Positions 1 to 5,689 of a stretch of 6,858 nucleotides of DNA are shown piece by piece; position 1 is the first letter of the stretch, and every line of letters starts with the position of its first letter. Both the position numbers and the translations under genes were made by a program. A model generated the notes under the pieces. That model was not told where the DNA came from. It ran no database searches and worked only from the letters and a program-made list of their open reading frames with translations. The DNA is taken from assembly GCA_017481185.1 (NCBI GenBank), contig JAFUPO010000157.1, positions 1 through 6,858 of the forward strand, read 5' to 3'. Origin of the DNA: Clostridia bacterium. Lineage in GTDB: Bacteria > Bacillota_A > Clostridia > Christensenellales > Aristaeellaceae.

Positions 1-1
1 G

Positions 2-661
2 CTGGAGACCAGCATCGACGGCGCTCGCGCTGTGCTGATCAACATCACCGGCGGCGAGGATATTTCCATTCTGGATATTAACGAGGCTGCCAACCTGGTG
101 ATGCAGGCTGCTGATAGCGATGCCAACATTATCTTTGGCGCTGGTATTGACGAATCCATGGGCGATAGCGTGCGCATTACCGTAATCGCCACCGGCTTTG
201 AAAAGACCCCCTTCCCGCCTAAGGAGCCTGCCAAGAAGCCTTACGAGCGTGAGCGTGAGCGGCTGATGGGCAAGGGTTCTGCCTTCGGCGCCTTTGGCGC
301 CCGGCCTGCTGGCGTAGAGGAGGAGACTCCCGTAATAGAGGGAGAAGAGCCTGAGATCCCCAGCTTCGTGAGCAGCGGTCGTCCCAGCGCGGTGCCTACC
401 GGTGCGCCTGCTCAGGGACAGGCCCCCTATATGCCTGCTTATGGCGCTGGCTATCAGCCCCCTCAATACCCGGCTCCTAACCAGGGTGGCTTCACCCAGG
501 CACCCAACGCCGGTTTCGCGCCTCAGGGCACTGGCTTCCAGGGCTTCCAGAATCAGGGCTTCCAGCCCTATCAGCCCCAGGCTCAGGCTCCCGCAGCTCC
601 TGCTGCCACTGAGAAGGATGATCTGGGCGTGCCTGCCTTCCTGCGCCGCGGCAAGAAGTAA
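2..661 (+). CDS. ftsZ: Cell division protein FtsZ, C-terminal part (5' end outside window)
   Basis: FtsZ is the tubulin-like GTPase that polymerises into the cytokinetic Z-ring under the membrane. The visible 219 residues begin in the C-terminal subdomain; the window cuts off the GTPase domain, so the reading frame is open from base 2. Recognisable core sequence includes LINITGGEDISILDINEAAN, a stretch around DANIIFGAGID, and VRITVIATGF, which closes the folded domain. After this comes a disordered linker of about 130 residues, longer than the roughly 65 of Bacillus subtilis. It has a basic part (KKPYERERER), an acidic part (EEETPVIEGEEPEIP) and a Q/P/G-rich part with repeated GF dipeptides. 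The protein ends in DDLGVPAFLRRGKK, the conserved C-terminal peptide that binds partners such as FtsA, SepF or ZapA-type regulators, with a basic tail. The stop is TAA at 659-661, followed by a strong terminator. Identification is secure. Confidence 0.97.
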   Translation: METSIDGARAVLINITGGEDISILDINEAANLVMQAADSDANIIFGAGIDESMGDSVRITVIATGFEKTPFPPKEPAKKPYERERERLMGKGSAFGAFGARPAGVEEETPVIEGEEPEIPSFVSSGRPSAVPTGAPAQGQAPYMPAYGAGYQPPQYPAPNQGGFTQAPNAGFAPQGTGFQGFQNQGFQPYQPQAQAPAAPAATEKDDLGVPAFLRRGKK

Positions 662-671
662 TTAATAAATC

Positions 672-708
672 AACAGCCATTCCGCCAAAAGCGGGATGGC
701 TGTTTTTT
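672..708 (+). terminator. Intrinsic terminator after ftsZ
   Basis: A 14-bp stem (672-685 with 691-704, one G-U wobble) encloses a 5-nt loop (CAAAA) and is followed by a T run ending at 708. It starts 10 nt after the ftsZ stop codon. The small gene at 722 begins just beyond it, so that gene depends on readthrough or on a promoter I could not find. Confidence 0.9.
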
Positions 709-710
709 AA

Positions 711-714
711 GAGG
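711..714 (+). promoter_or_regulatory. Ribosome binding site of the small basic ORF
   Basis: GAGG (within AAGAGGT) lies 7 nt before the ATG at 722. This is the main sequence support that the small ORF is truly translated from that ATG. Confidence 0.7.
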
Positions 715-721
715 TACAATT

Positions 722-964
722 ATGAAAAAATTCATTCCTTTTGAAAAGCTTTCCAAGAAGGAGCAGCAAAAGCTGAATCTGCAGCGCCGCCGCACCTGGG
801 GCGATATAAACCCTGTAACCCGGCGGCCTGAAAACTCAAAAGCCTATCGCAGAACTAAATGCCAGCGTTGGAGAGAAAAGTCCGACGCTGGCATTTTAAT
901 CGATCAGATATGTATATCTATCCCATTGACCTCCACGCCCTCCTCGGCGCGGATGAGGATGTAG
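722..964 (+). CDS. Small basic protein whose ORF runs through a terminator; candidate non-stop-regulated ribosome-rescue factor
   Basis: The ORF encodes 80 residues, with a good Shine-Dalgarno (GAGG, 7-nt spacing) and an ATG start. Residues 1-53 are strongly basic (18 K/R against 5 D/E) and hold the motif TWGDINPVTRRPENSKAY at 25-42, followed by RRTKCQRW. I recall short Clostridia hypotheticals with a similar start and NPVTRKPENxKAYxRKK core, so the N-terminal part looks real; I know of no assigned function. The reading frame has no stop before the hairpin terminator at 857-897. That hairpin encodes residues 46-59 (KCQRWREKSDAGIL), and the frame stops only at TAG 962-964, overlapping the convergent DUF4317 gene by 61 bp. 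A transcript ended by the hairpin would therefore lack a stop codon and give a product of about 58 residues. This mimics ArfA and BrfA genes, whose mRNAs are non-stop by design, and the NPVTRRPENSKAYRRTK stretch loosely recalls the basic DPLFRQRVEK...SYxRK part of ArfA. The rescue function is inference. The alternative is an RNA-binding hypothetical protein that lost its stop by frameshift. Confidence 0.7.
   Translation: MKKFIPFEKLSKKEQQKLNLQRRRTWGDINPVTRRPENSKAYRRTKCQRWREKSDAGILIDQICISIPLTSTPSSARMRM
857..897. terminator. Strong hairpin terminator between convergent genes, lying inside the small ORF
   Basis: A 16-bp stem (857-872 with 881-896, one G-T wobble) encloses an 8-nt loop. The plus strand leaves through TTTT and the minus strand through a shorter T run, so it can serve both the rightward small gene and the leftward DUF4317 gene, whose stop codon begins 7 nt away at 904-906. 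Its left arm and loop are coding sequence for the small ORF, which has no stop before it. Confidence 0.85.
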
Positions 965-2031
965 CGAAAACCATTAATGGTGCGGGTCTCCACCAGATCA
1001 CTGCGTGCTGGGTTGACCTGGATGACAACATCTGCGGTGCGCACTTCAAACTTTTTATCGTTGATGATGTTCTGAGCGTTTACCGTTTGCCCGGGACCAA
1101 AGGCCTCGTCAAACTGCTGGGTAAAGGCGGCGACGTGCTCCTCTTTCACACCGCAGGACTCCAGCACCGCCTTGACCTCACGCTGAGAAACAGCAGCTTG
1201 AGGCGCTGATTTATCCTGCTTGCGCTCCTCAATCAGGCCGCATACTTGGTCGTGAACCGCCTGAACTACCTCCATGTTGCAGTCATCCCCCAAGGCTTCT
1301 GCCAGGATGCTTTCAAAGGTTTCCTTTTGGGCGGCAGCAGGCATAGGCAGGGGAGATTGAAAAAGCGACTCAGCCAGCTCGTCGTGCTGGTTCTCTGTAT
1401 CCTTGGTGTAATAAAGCGCATTGTAAATGTTGCTGGAGCGTTCATCAAAGGCCGGAAAGAGAAAGCCCATCTCCGGGGCGGTTACCACCCAGTCGGACAG
1501 GCGGGAATGGAACTCCTTGTCATAGGCGTTATAGCTTAGGGCGGGTTTGGTCAATTTCACCGGGCAAATGCTCACCAGAATGTAGGAGAAGATTTCCTCT
1601 GAGGCATCCTCCATTTTTAGGCCATCCTTGGCGCGGTAGGGCACATCGTATACGTCATGGAGCATAAGTATTAGATAATGGTCTTCAATGATTAGGGAAT
1701 CAATAATCTTTTGATAAAGGGTCTGAACCAGAGTTTCATCCTTTAAGCCGGTATCTCGCAGATCCATGAGCAGCTGATGGGCTTCGCCTTCCATAACTTG
1801 CTGATTGGAGAAGGCTACCTCTACCAGGTTCTTGCCCGGTACGCCAGATAAGGTGCGGCGGAACAGGGCCAGGAATTTTTCTTTTTCCTCCTGAGGAAAG
1901 GTCTGCACGGGCCGCTCAAAGCAGGCAACAATCTCCTTTTTTTCGTTGACATAGCAGCCCCGCACGCAGGTGATGCCGTTTTTGTCCGGGTTCAGGCGGC
2001 GGCGAATCTCAGAAATTTCGTTTCGGTTCAT
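904..2031 (-). CDS. DUF4317 family protein
   Basis: This is a 375-residue soluble protein with no signal peptide or membrane segment. Its N-terminus (EISEIRRRLNPDKNGIT, then RGCYVNEKKEI) and the following segments around FLALFRRTLSG and LLMDLRDTGLKD match my memory of the DUF4317 family, common in Clostridia. The family has no established function. The overall composition is acidic, and the C-terminal third (about 255-375) looks like a separate helical then beta-rich region ending in GVEVNGIDIHI. The ATG at 2029-2031 has an excellent ribosome binding site (AAGGAG, 6-nt spacing) located inside the 3' end of the YkvI-like gene. The two coding regions overlap by 23 nt, so translational coupling is likely. 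It is the last gene of the leftward cluster and runs into the shared terminator at 857-897. The family assignment is from memory. Confidence 0.85.
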   Translation of the reverse strand: MNRNEISEIRRRLNPDKNGITCVRGCYVNEKKEIVACFERPVQTFPQEEKEKFLALFRRTLSGVPGKNLVEVAFSNQQVMEGEAHQLLMDLRDTGLKDETLVQTLYQKIIDSLIIEDHYLILMLHDVYDVPYRAKDGLKMEDASEEIFSYILVSICPVKLTKPALSYNAYDKEFHSRLSDWVVTAPEMGFLFPAFDERSSNIYNALYYTKDTENQHDELAESLFQSPLPMPAAAQKETFESILAEALGDDCNMEVVQAVHDQVCGLIEERKQDKSAPQAAVSQREVKAVLESCGVKEEHVAAFTQQFDEAFGPGQTVNAQNIINDKKFEVRTADVVIQVNPARSDLVETRTINGFRYILIRAEEGVEVNGIDIHI

Positions 2032-3070
2032 AGGGAGCTCCTTTATGGTTGATCTTTGGCATTATAGCACATTTGCCCGCAGGCTTCAATCGCAGCCCCA
2101 TCAGGGCCAGCAGCACGATACAGACCCAGCCCACAAGGGGGTAGACGCCCTCTATCAAGCTGGTAAAACCGCCTAAGGCAGCTGTCAGCGCGGCGCCCCC
2201 GGCAGCTGGCAGTGCATACCCCTTCAACGAGGGCTGCCAGGCGGTATAAAGGCCTCGGAGCGCGGCCAGAAGGGTGGAAAAAACGGCCAAATACAGGCCG
2301 CTGACGCATAAATAAAAGCCGCCATAACCTTGGCTGCGCAGAAGCTGCACCATGGGCAGCGGTTCGCCTGCAAGCTCAGGATGACGCAAAAGCACATGAT
2401 TTCCCAGGGCCATAAGCCCCAGCAGCATACACCCAAAGGCTGCCGATGTTATTCGGCGGCCTTTAGCATCGGTATGGGCAGCCATTTCCAGGAGCACCGG
2501 GGCGGCCAGGGTCATATTCATGCCAGCATAGGCCAGGCCCTTTAGCATTGCCATCGGCAGCACGGAAGAGGCGAGGAAATGCCCCTCCCAGGCAGGTATA
2601 CGCTCGCTGAGGCCAAACATTAGCAGAATACCAGGAATCAGCGCATAGCCTGCTATTTTCAGCATTTTAAGGCCTCTGGGAGCCGAAAGAAGAGCTAACC
2701 CTAATGTTGCACCAACCCCGAGGCTATAGCCGCCTGAAAAAGGCCATACAAGGGAAAAAAGTTCGCCTCCTGCCGCCGCCATCGCCCCGGCAGTGATGCC
2801 CAGCAGCAGTGAAAAGGCGCAAGTGCCCAGCCAACCCCAAGCGCCTAGCAGCTGTCGGCACAGGCCAGGTAGGGCGGTTTGGCCGGTTTGGGCGGCCAGG
2901 GTCATTAAAAACCAGCCCAGCAGCCCCATGGCGGAGGCTGCCGACCCAATTCCCAACCAACTGGAGGCCCCATATTGAGAGAAAAAGCTCATCAGTTCAC
3001 GGCCGGAGGCAAACCCCGCGCCAATCACGGCGCTCAAACAAACAGCAGCATGGCTTATGGCTCTGCCCAC
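2009..3070 (-). CDS. YkvI-family integral membrane protein (APC-superfamily-like transporter)
   Basis: The product is about 353 very hydrophobic residues, with roughly ten or more predicted membrane helices. The first helix carries IGAGFASGRE (residues 16-25 from the chosen start), typical of the YkvI family, which belongs to the amino acid-polyamine-organocation transporter superfamily. The glycine-rich break in helix 1 is where such transporters usually bind substrate. The substrate is unknown. I chose GTG at 3068-3070 as the start because GGAGGTG (3077-3083) sits 6 nt before it. The longer start, ATG 3083-3085 (358 residues), has only GAAGG directly abutting it, and that ATG is itself part of the Shine-Dalgarno sequence. 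The upstream ATPase gene ends about 33 nt away. The 3' end overlaps the DUF4317 start by 23 nt. The length fits the family's usual 340-360 residues. Confidence 0.8.
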   Translation of the reverse strand: MGRAISHAAVCLSAVIGAGFASGRELMSFFSQYGASSWLGIGSAASAMGLLGWFLMTLAAQTGQTALPGLCRQLLGAWGWLGTCAFSLLLGITAGAMAAAGGELFSLVWPFSGGYSLGVGATLGLALLSAPRGLKMLKIAGYALIPGILLMFGLSERIPAWEGHFLASSVLPMAMLKGLAYAGMNMTLAAPVLLEMAAHTDAKGRRITSAAFGCMLLGLMALGNHVLLRHPELAGEPLPMVQLLRSQGYGGFYLCVSGLYLAVFSTLLAALRGLYTAWQPSLKGYALPAAGGAALTAALGGFTSLIEGVYPLVGWVCIVLLALMGLRLKPAGKCAIMPKINHKGAPYEPKRNF

Positions 3071-3076
3071 AGGCAG

Positions 3077-3083
3077 CACCTCC
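3077..3083 (-). promoter_or_regulatory. Ribosome binding site deciding the start of the YkvI-like gene
   Basis: GGAGGTG on the minus strand, 6 nt before GTG 3068-3070. It overlaps the in-frame upstream ATG (3083-3085), which makes initiation at that ATG unlikely. Confidence 0.55.
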
Positions 3084-3103
3084 ATCCTTCAGGATGGTTC
3101 ATC

Positions 3104-3853
3104 TTATGCCATAAGCTCAAATTCAAACCCTTTATGTGGAATTGGCCGAACGCCAAAGGCAGCTTCAATGGCGCCGCTGGTAGGCATATGGGCAGGGGAG
3201 CCCGTATAAAGCAGCTGGCCCCGAGAAAGCACCTGCACCTGATCGCACAGGGCCATGGCTTGATTCAAGTCATGGAGGACTACCACCACGCACTTGCCTG
3301 CTGCCTTAAAGGTTTTTAATAGGGTCATCAGCTCCAATTGGTGCCGGATGTCAAGATAGGTTGTAGGCTCATCCAGGAGTACGTGAGGCGCATCTTGGGC
3401 CATCATGAGGGCCAGATAAGCCTTTTGCTGCTGGCCGCCGGAAAGGGTACGCAGATCCCGGTGCGCCAGCGCCTCCAGCCCCGTCAAGGCCAGAGCGCGA
3501 TCTACAGCTTCCTCGTCCTTGCTTGTTAGCCTGCGGCCCAGGCCCACATGAGGGAAGCGGCCATGGCTGACCAGTGAGCGAACGGTAATCATAGGTACGG
3601 GCCTGTTTTGGGGGAGATAGGAGACCTGCTGGGCCAGGGAGCGCCCCTTAAGGTCATGGAGGGAAACGCCATCTATGGTGATTTCACCCTGCTGGGCAAT
3701 CAAAAGCCCAGCTGCCAGCTTCAAACAGGTAGATTTGCCGGAACCGTTGGGCCCCACCAGGCCGGTGATGCAGCCCTCCTGCCAGGAGAGGGAGAGGTCA
3801 TTAAAAGTCAGGTCATCTCCATAACCAAAGGAGAGGGAATCAAATGTGATCAC
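3104..3853 (-). CDS. ABC transporter ATP-binding protein (FecE/BtuD class, metal-chelate importer)
   Basis: The 249-residue nucleotide-binding subunit powers import through the permease encoded just upstream. All ATPase motifs are intact: Walker A GPNGSGKST (34-42), Q-loop glutamine at 82 (LPQN), signature LSGGQ (137-141), Walker B VLLDEPTTYLD (158-168) and the switch histidine at 194 (LHDLNQA). The overall pattern, including RSLVSHGRFPH after the Q-loop and the DEPTTYLD walker B, is that of the siderophore/haem/cobalamin importer family. The start is GTG 3851-3853, with AGGAGG 6 nt upstream. It overlaps the permease stop by 4 nt (GTGA), a classic coupled junction. The signature is followed by QQK instead of the usual RQR, a mild deviation. 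The length is normal. The specific substrate cannot be deduced from this subunit. Confidence 0.94.
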   Translation of the reverse strand: MITFDSLSFGYGDDLTFNDLSLSWQEGCITGLVGPNGSGKSTCLKLAAGLLIAQQGEITIDGVSLHDLKGRSLAQQVSYLPQNRPVPMITVRSLVSHGRFPHVGLGRRLTSKDEEAVDRALALTGLEALAHRDLRTLSGGQQQKAYLALMMAQDAPHVLLDEPTTYLDIRHQLELMTLLKTFKAAGKCVVVVLHDLNQAMALCDQVQVLSRGQLLYTGSPAHMPTSGAIEAAFGVRPIPHKGFEFELMA

Positions 3854-4863
3854 GTTCGCCCTCCTTTCCGATGCTTGAGCAAAAGGTAAAGGAAGAAGGG
3901 GCCGCCGATAAGGGAAAGGAGAATGCCCACAGGCAGCTCATATGGGGCGAACAGGGTGCGGGCTGCCGTATCGCATAGCACCACGAACACAGCGCCGCCC
4001 AGCATAGACAAAGGGAGCAGATAACGATGCTCAGCGCCGGTCCATTTTCGGATGATGTGGGGCACAAGCAGCCCTACGAAACCCAAAAGCCCAGAGAAGC
4101 TAACGGCAGCGCCTGCCAATAGCGAGGCCAGCCCCAGCAGAACAAGCCGCATCCTGCGTACGCGCAAGCCCAGGGATTGAGCCACTTCATCCCCTAAAGT
4201 CATCAAGTCAAGGGCACGGGACAGAGCCCAGGCAACGGCTAGGGCGGGCAAAATGTAGGCCATGCCGTTTGCCAGCCGCGCATGGGTAATGCCGGCAAAG
4301 CCGCCGATCATAAAGCTGCTCATCCCCAGGGCAGCCTCTGGGGCAAGGGTGGTGATTAAATCACTGGCGGAGGAAAGAATAGCGCTGACGGCAACGCCTG
4401 CCAAAATGAGCGTCATTCGGGAAGCACCGGTACGCTCAGCCAGCGCCAGGATGAACAGAGCGGTTGTCAGCGCGCCTGCAAACGCAGCAGCGGGCAGCAG
4501 CTTAATGGCGCTAGGCAAAAAACAAGCGACTAACAGAGTTGAAAAGCCAGCCCCGGCGTTGACACCAATAATGTTGGGGCCAGCCAGGGGGTTGCCCAAA
4601 ACACCCTGGATCAGCACACCGGCACAAGCCAAAGCAGCACCGGCGCTGGCGGCAGCCAGGGTGCGGGGTAAGCGTATATGGGCAATGATTCGGGCAGCAG
4701 ACGTATCCTGACCGGTAAGCCAGTCTCCCAGTCCCTGCCATAAAGAAACCCCGCTGGCCCCGGCGCATAGGGAAACGAGGATGGCTCCTATCAGCGCCAG
4801 CAACAGCAGGGCAGCCCCCTTAAGGCTCTTGGGAGCCGTAGAGGAGGTTGAAGAGATACGCAT
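3850..4863 (-). CDS. FecCD-family ABC permease (iron-siderophore/haem/cobalamin type)
   Basis: The 337-residue polytopic membrane protein should form the homodimeric channel of a type II importer. From the chosen start, helix 1 spans about 16-35, followed by RLPR (64-67) and GNPLAGPNIIGVNAGAG from residue 90. Both are hallmarks of the FecCD/BtuC family. Near the C-terminus are LLGFVGLLVPHIIRKW, the segment contacting the ATPase, and ELPVGILLSLIGGPFF, which closes the last helices. I chose ATG 4861-4863 because GGGGGG (4870-4875) lies 6 nt before it. An in-frame ATG at 4882-4884 would add seven residues but has no ribosome binding site. The gene overlaps the binding-protein gene by 44 nt and the ATPase gene by 4 nt. 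About nine or ten helices are visible, and the length is standard for the family. Confidence 0.93.
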   Translation of the reverse strand: MRISSTSSTAPKSLKGAALLLLALIGAILVSLCAGASGVSLWQGLGDWLTGQDTSAARIIAHIRLPRTLAAASAGAALACAGVLIQGVLGNPLAGPNIIGVNAGAGFSTLLVACFLPSAIKLLPAAAFAGALTTALFILALAERTGASRMTLILAGVAVSAILSSASDLITTLAPEAALGMSSFMIGGFAGITHARLANGMAYILPALAVAWALSRALDLMTLGDEVAQSLGLRVRRMRLVLLGLASLLAGAAVSFSGLLGFVGLLVPHIIRKWTGAEHRYLLPLSMLGGAVFVVLCDTAARTLFAPYELPVGILLSLIGGPFFLYLLLKHRKGGRT

Positions 4864-5689
4864 AGCTTTCCCCCCAGCGGGCATTGGGTTTGTAATGGAA
4901 CAGTTCCTTAGGCAACAGGTGTACCTGGCTGTTCTGCACAGCGGTCAGGGCCTGCCATGCGGGGTTCTGCCCCAGGGATGCGTTCAGGGCATCCAAGGCA
5001 GCCTGAGCATCCTGCCCCATGATGGTGATGAAAATGAACTGAGGGTCTTCGGCCACGATGGCCTCCAGGGTCAGTTCCTCCAGCAGGGATTTCTGCCGGG
5101 CGGCAATGTTATCAGTATGCAGATCCTGTAGGATCACGCCGGCCAGGTTGTCTGCCGCCTTTGCTTTAGCGCCAGAGGAATAGGCCCGAATGAGCAGCAC
5201 CCTTGGCGAGGGCATTTGGGAAGCCTTGGCTATGGTTTCCTCAATAGACTGCACCATGGGAGGAACCAGCTTTTCATATAGATCCCTGCGCCCTGTAAGG
5301 CGGGTAAAATCATCCATCATTTTTAGATAGTCTTGATAGGTATCCACCTGATAAGCCGTGGCGGGGATACCTGCCTGCGTCAAAAGCTCCTGGGCCTCAA
5401 GCTGAGCCGCTATGTCTGCTGAAAGGATCACCCAGTCAGGATCCAAGGCCAGAATTAACTCAAGGTTAGGCGCTTTATTGGTGCCAATGATGGCCACGCC
5501 GTCAGCCAATGCCAGCTGCCGCTCAGAGACTGCATCCTCCGTAACGCCGACAAGGCTGCCGCCGGCCTGGAGCCAGGCCTCGGCAAAGGAGCCGTAAAGG
5601 CTCACCACCCGCTGCGGGCAGGCAGCCTCTGCTGAAGCGGCGCTCCACAAAAGGGTTAAGGCAAGCAAAAGAAAGAGCAGCCGCTTCAT
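4820..5689 (-). CDS. ABC transporter substrate-binding protein (BtuF/FepB-type, class III fold)
   Basis: The 289-residue secreted receptor captures the ligand and delivers it to the permease. Residues 1-23 form a signal peptide (MKRLL, hydrophobic core, then ASAEA). The mature part shows the two-lobe pattern of periplasmic-binding family 2: QRVVSLYGSFAEAWLQAGG for the first lobe, NLELILALDPDWVILS, a connecting long helix around 120-155, then EAIVAEDPQFIFI and HYKPNARWGESYAYLFNLLYG at the end. C24 is preceded by E-A-A, not a canonical lipobox (usually L/V-x-G/A-C), so lipid anchoring is doubtful; this is odd for a monoderm binding protein. The ATG overlaps the reductase stop as ATGA, with no clear Shine-Dalgarno, so translation probably depends on coupling. 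Ligand candidates are ferric siderophore, haem or cobalamin; none can be chosen from sequence. Confidence 0.9.
   Translation of the reverse strand: MKRLLFLLLALTLLWSAASAEAACPQRVVSLYGSFAEAWLQAGGSLVGVTEDAVSERQLALADGVAIIGTNKAPNLELILALDPDWVILSADIAAQLEAQELLTQAGIPATAYQVDTYQDYLKMMDDFTRLTGRRDLYEKLVPPMVQSIEETIAKASQMPSPRVLLIRAYSSGAKAKAADNLAGVILQDLHTDNIAARQKSLLEELTLEAIVAEDPQFIFITIMGQDAQAALDALNASLGQNPAWQALTAVQNSQVHLLPKELFHYKPNARWGESYAYLFNLLYGSQEP
4870..4875 (-). promoter_or_regulatory. Ribosome binding site deciding the permease start
   Basis: Six G residues on the minus strand, 6 nt before ATG 4861-4863. They can pair with the CCUCC of 16S rRNA with one G-U pair. The alternative ATG at 4882-4884 has nothing comparable. 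Confidence 0.5.

Noticed and set aside
402..719. Open frames on both strands overlapping the ftsZ linker
   Set aside because: They arise from the GC-rich repetitive linker codons; ftsZ is unmistakable in its own frame and the alternatives resemble no protein.
715..720. TACAAT as a -10 box for the small gene
   Set aside because: It lies directly before the ATG, so transcription would start inside the gene, and no -35 is present at the right distance.
859..1209. 116-codon + strand frame opposite DUF4317
   Set aside because: It begins within the terminator hairpin and runs antisense to a recognised family; no ribosome binding site is seen.
4262..4711. 149-codon open frame on the + strand opposite the permease gene
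   Set aside because: It is an antisense shadow of a clear FecCD permease; its translation is low-complexity A/R-rich and it has no convincing ribosome binding site.
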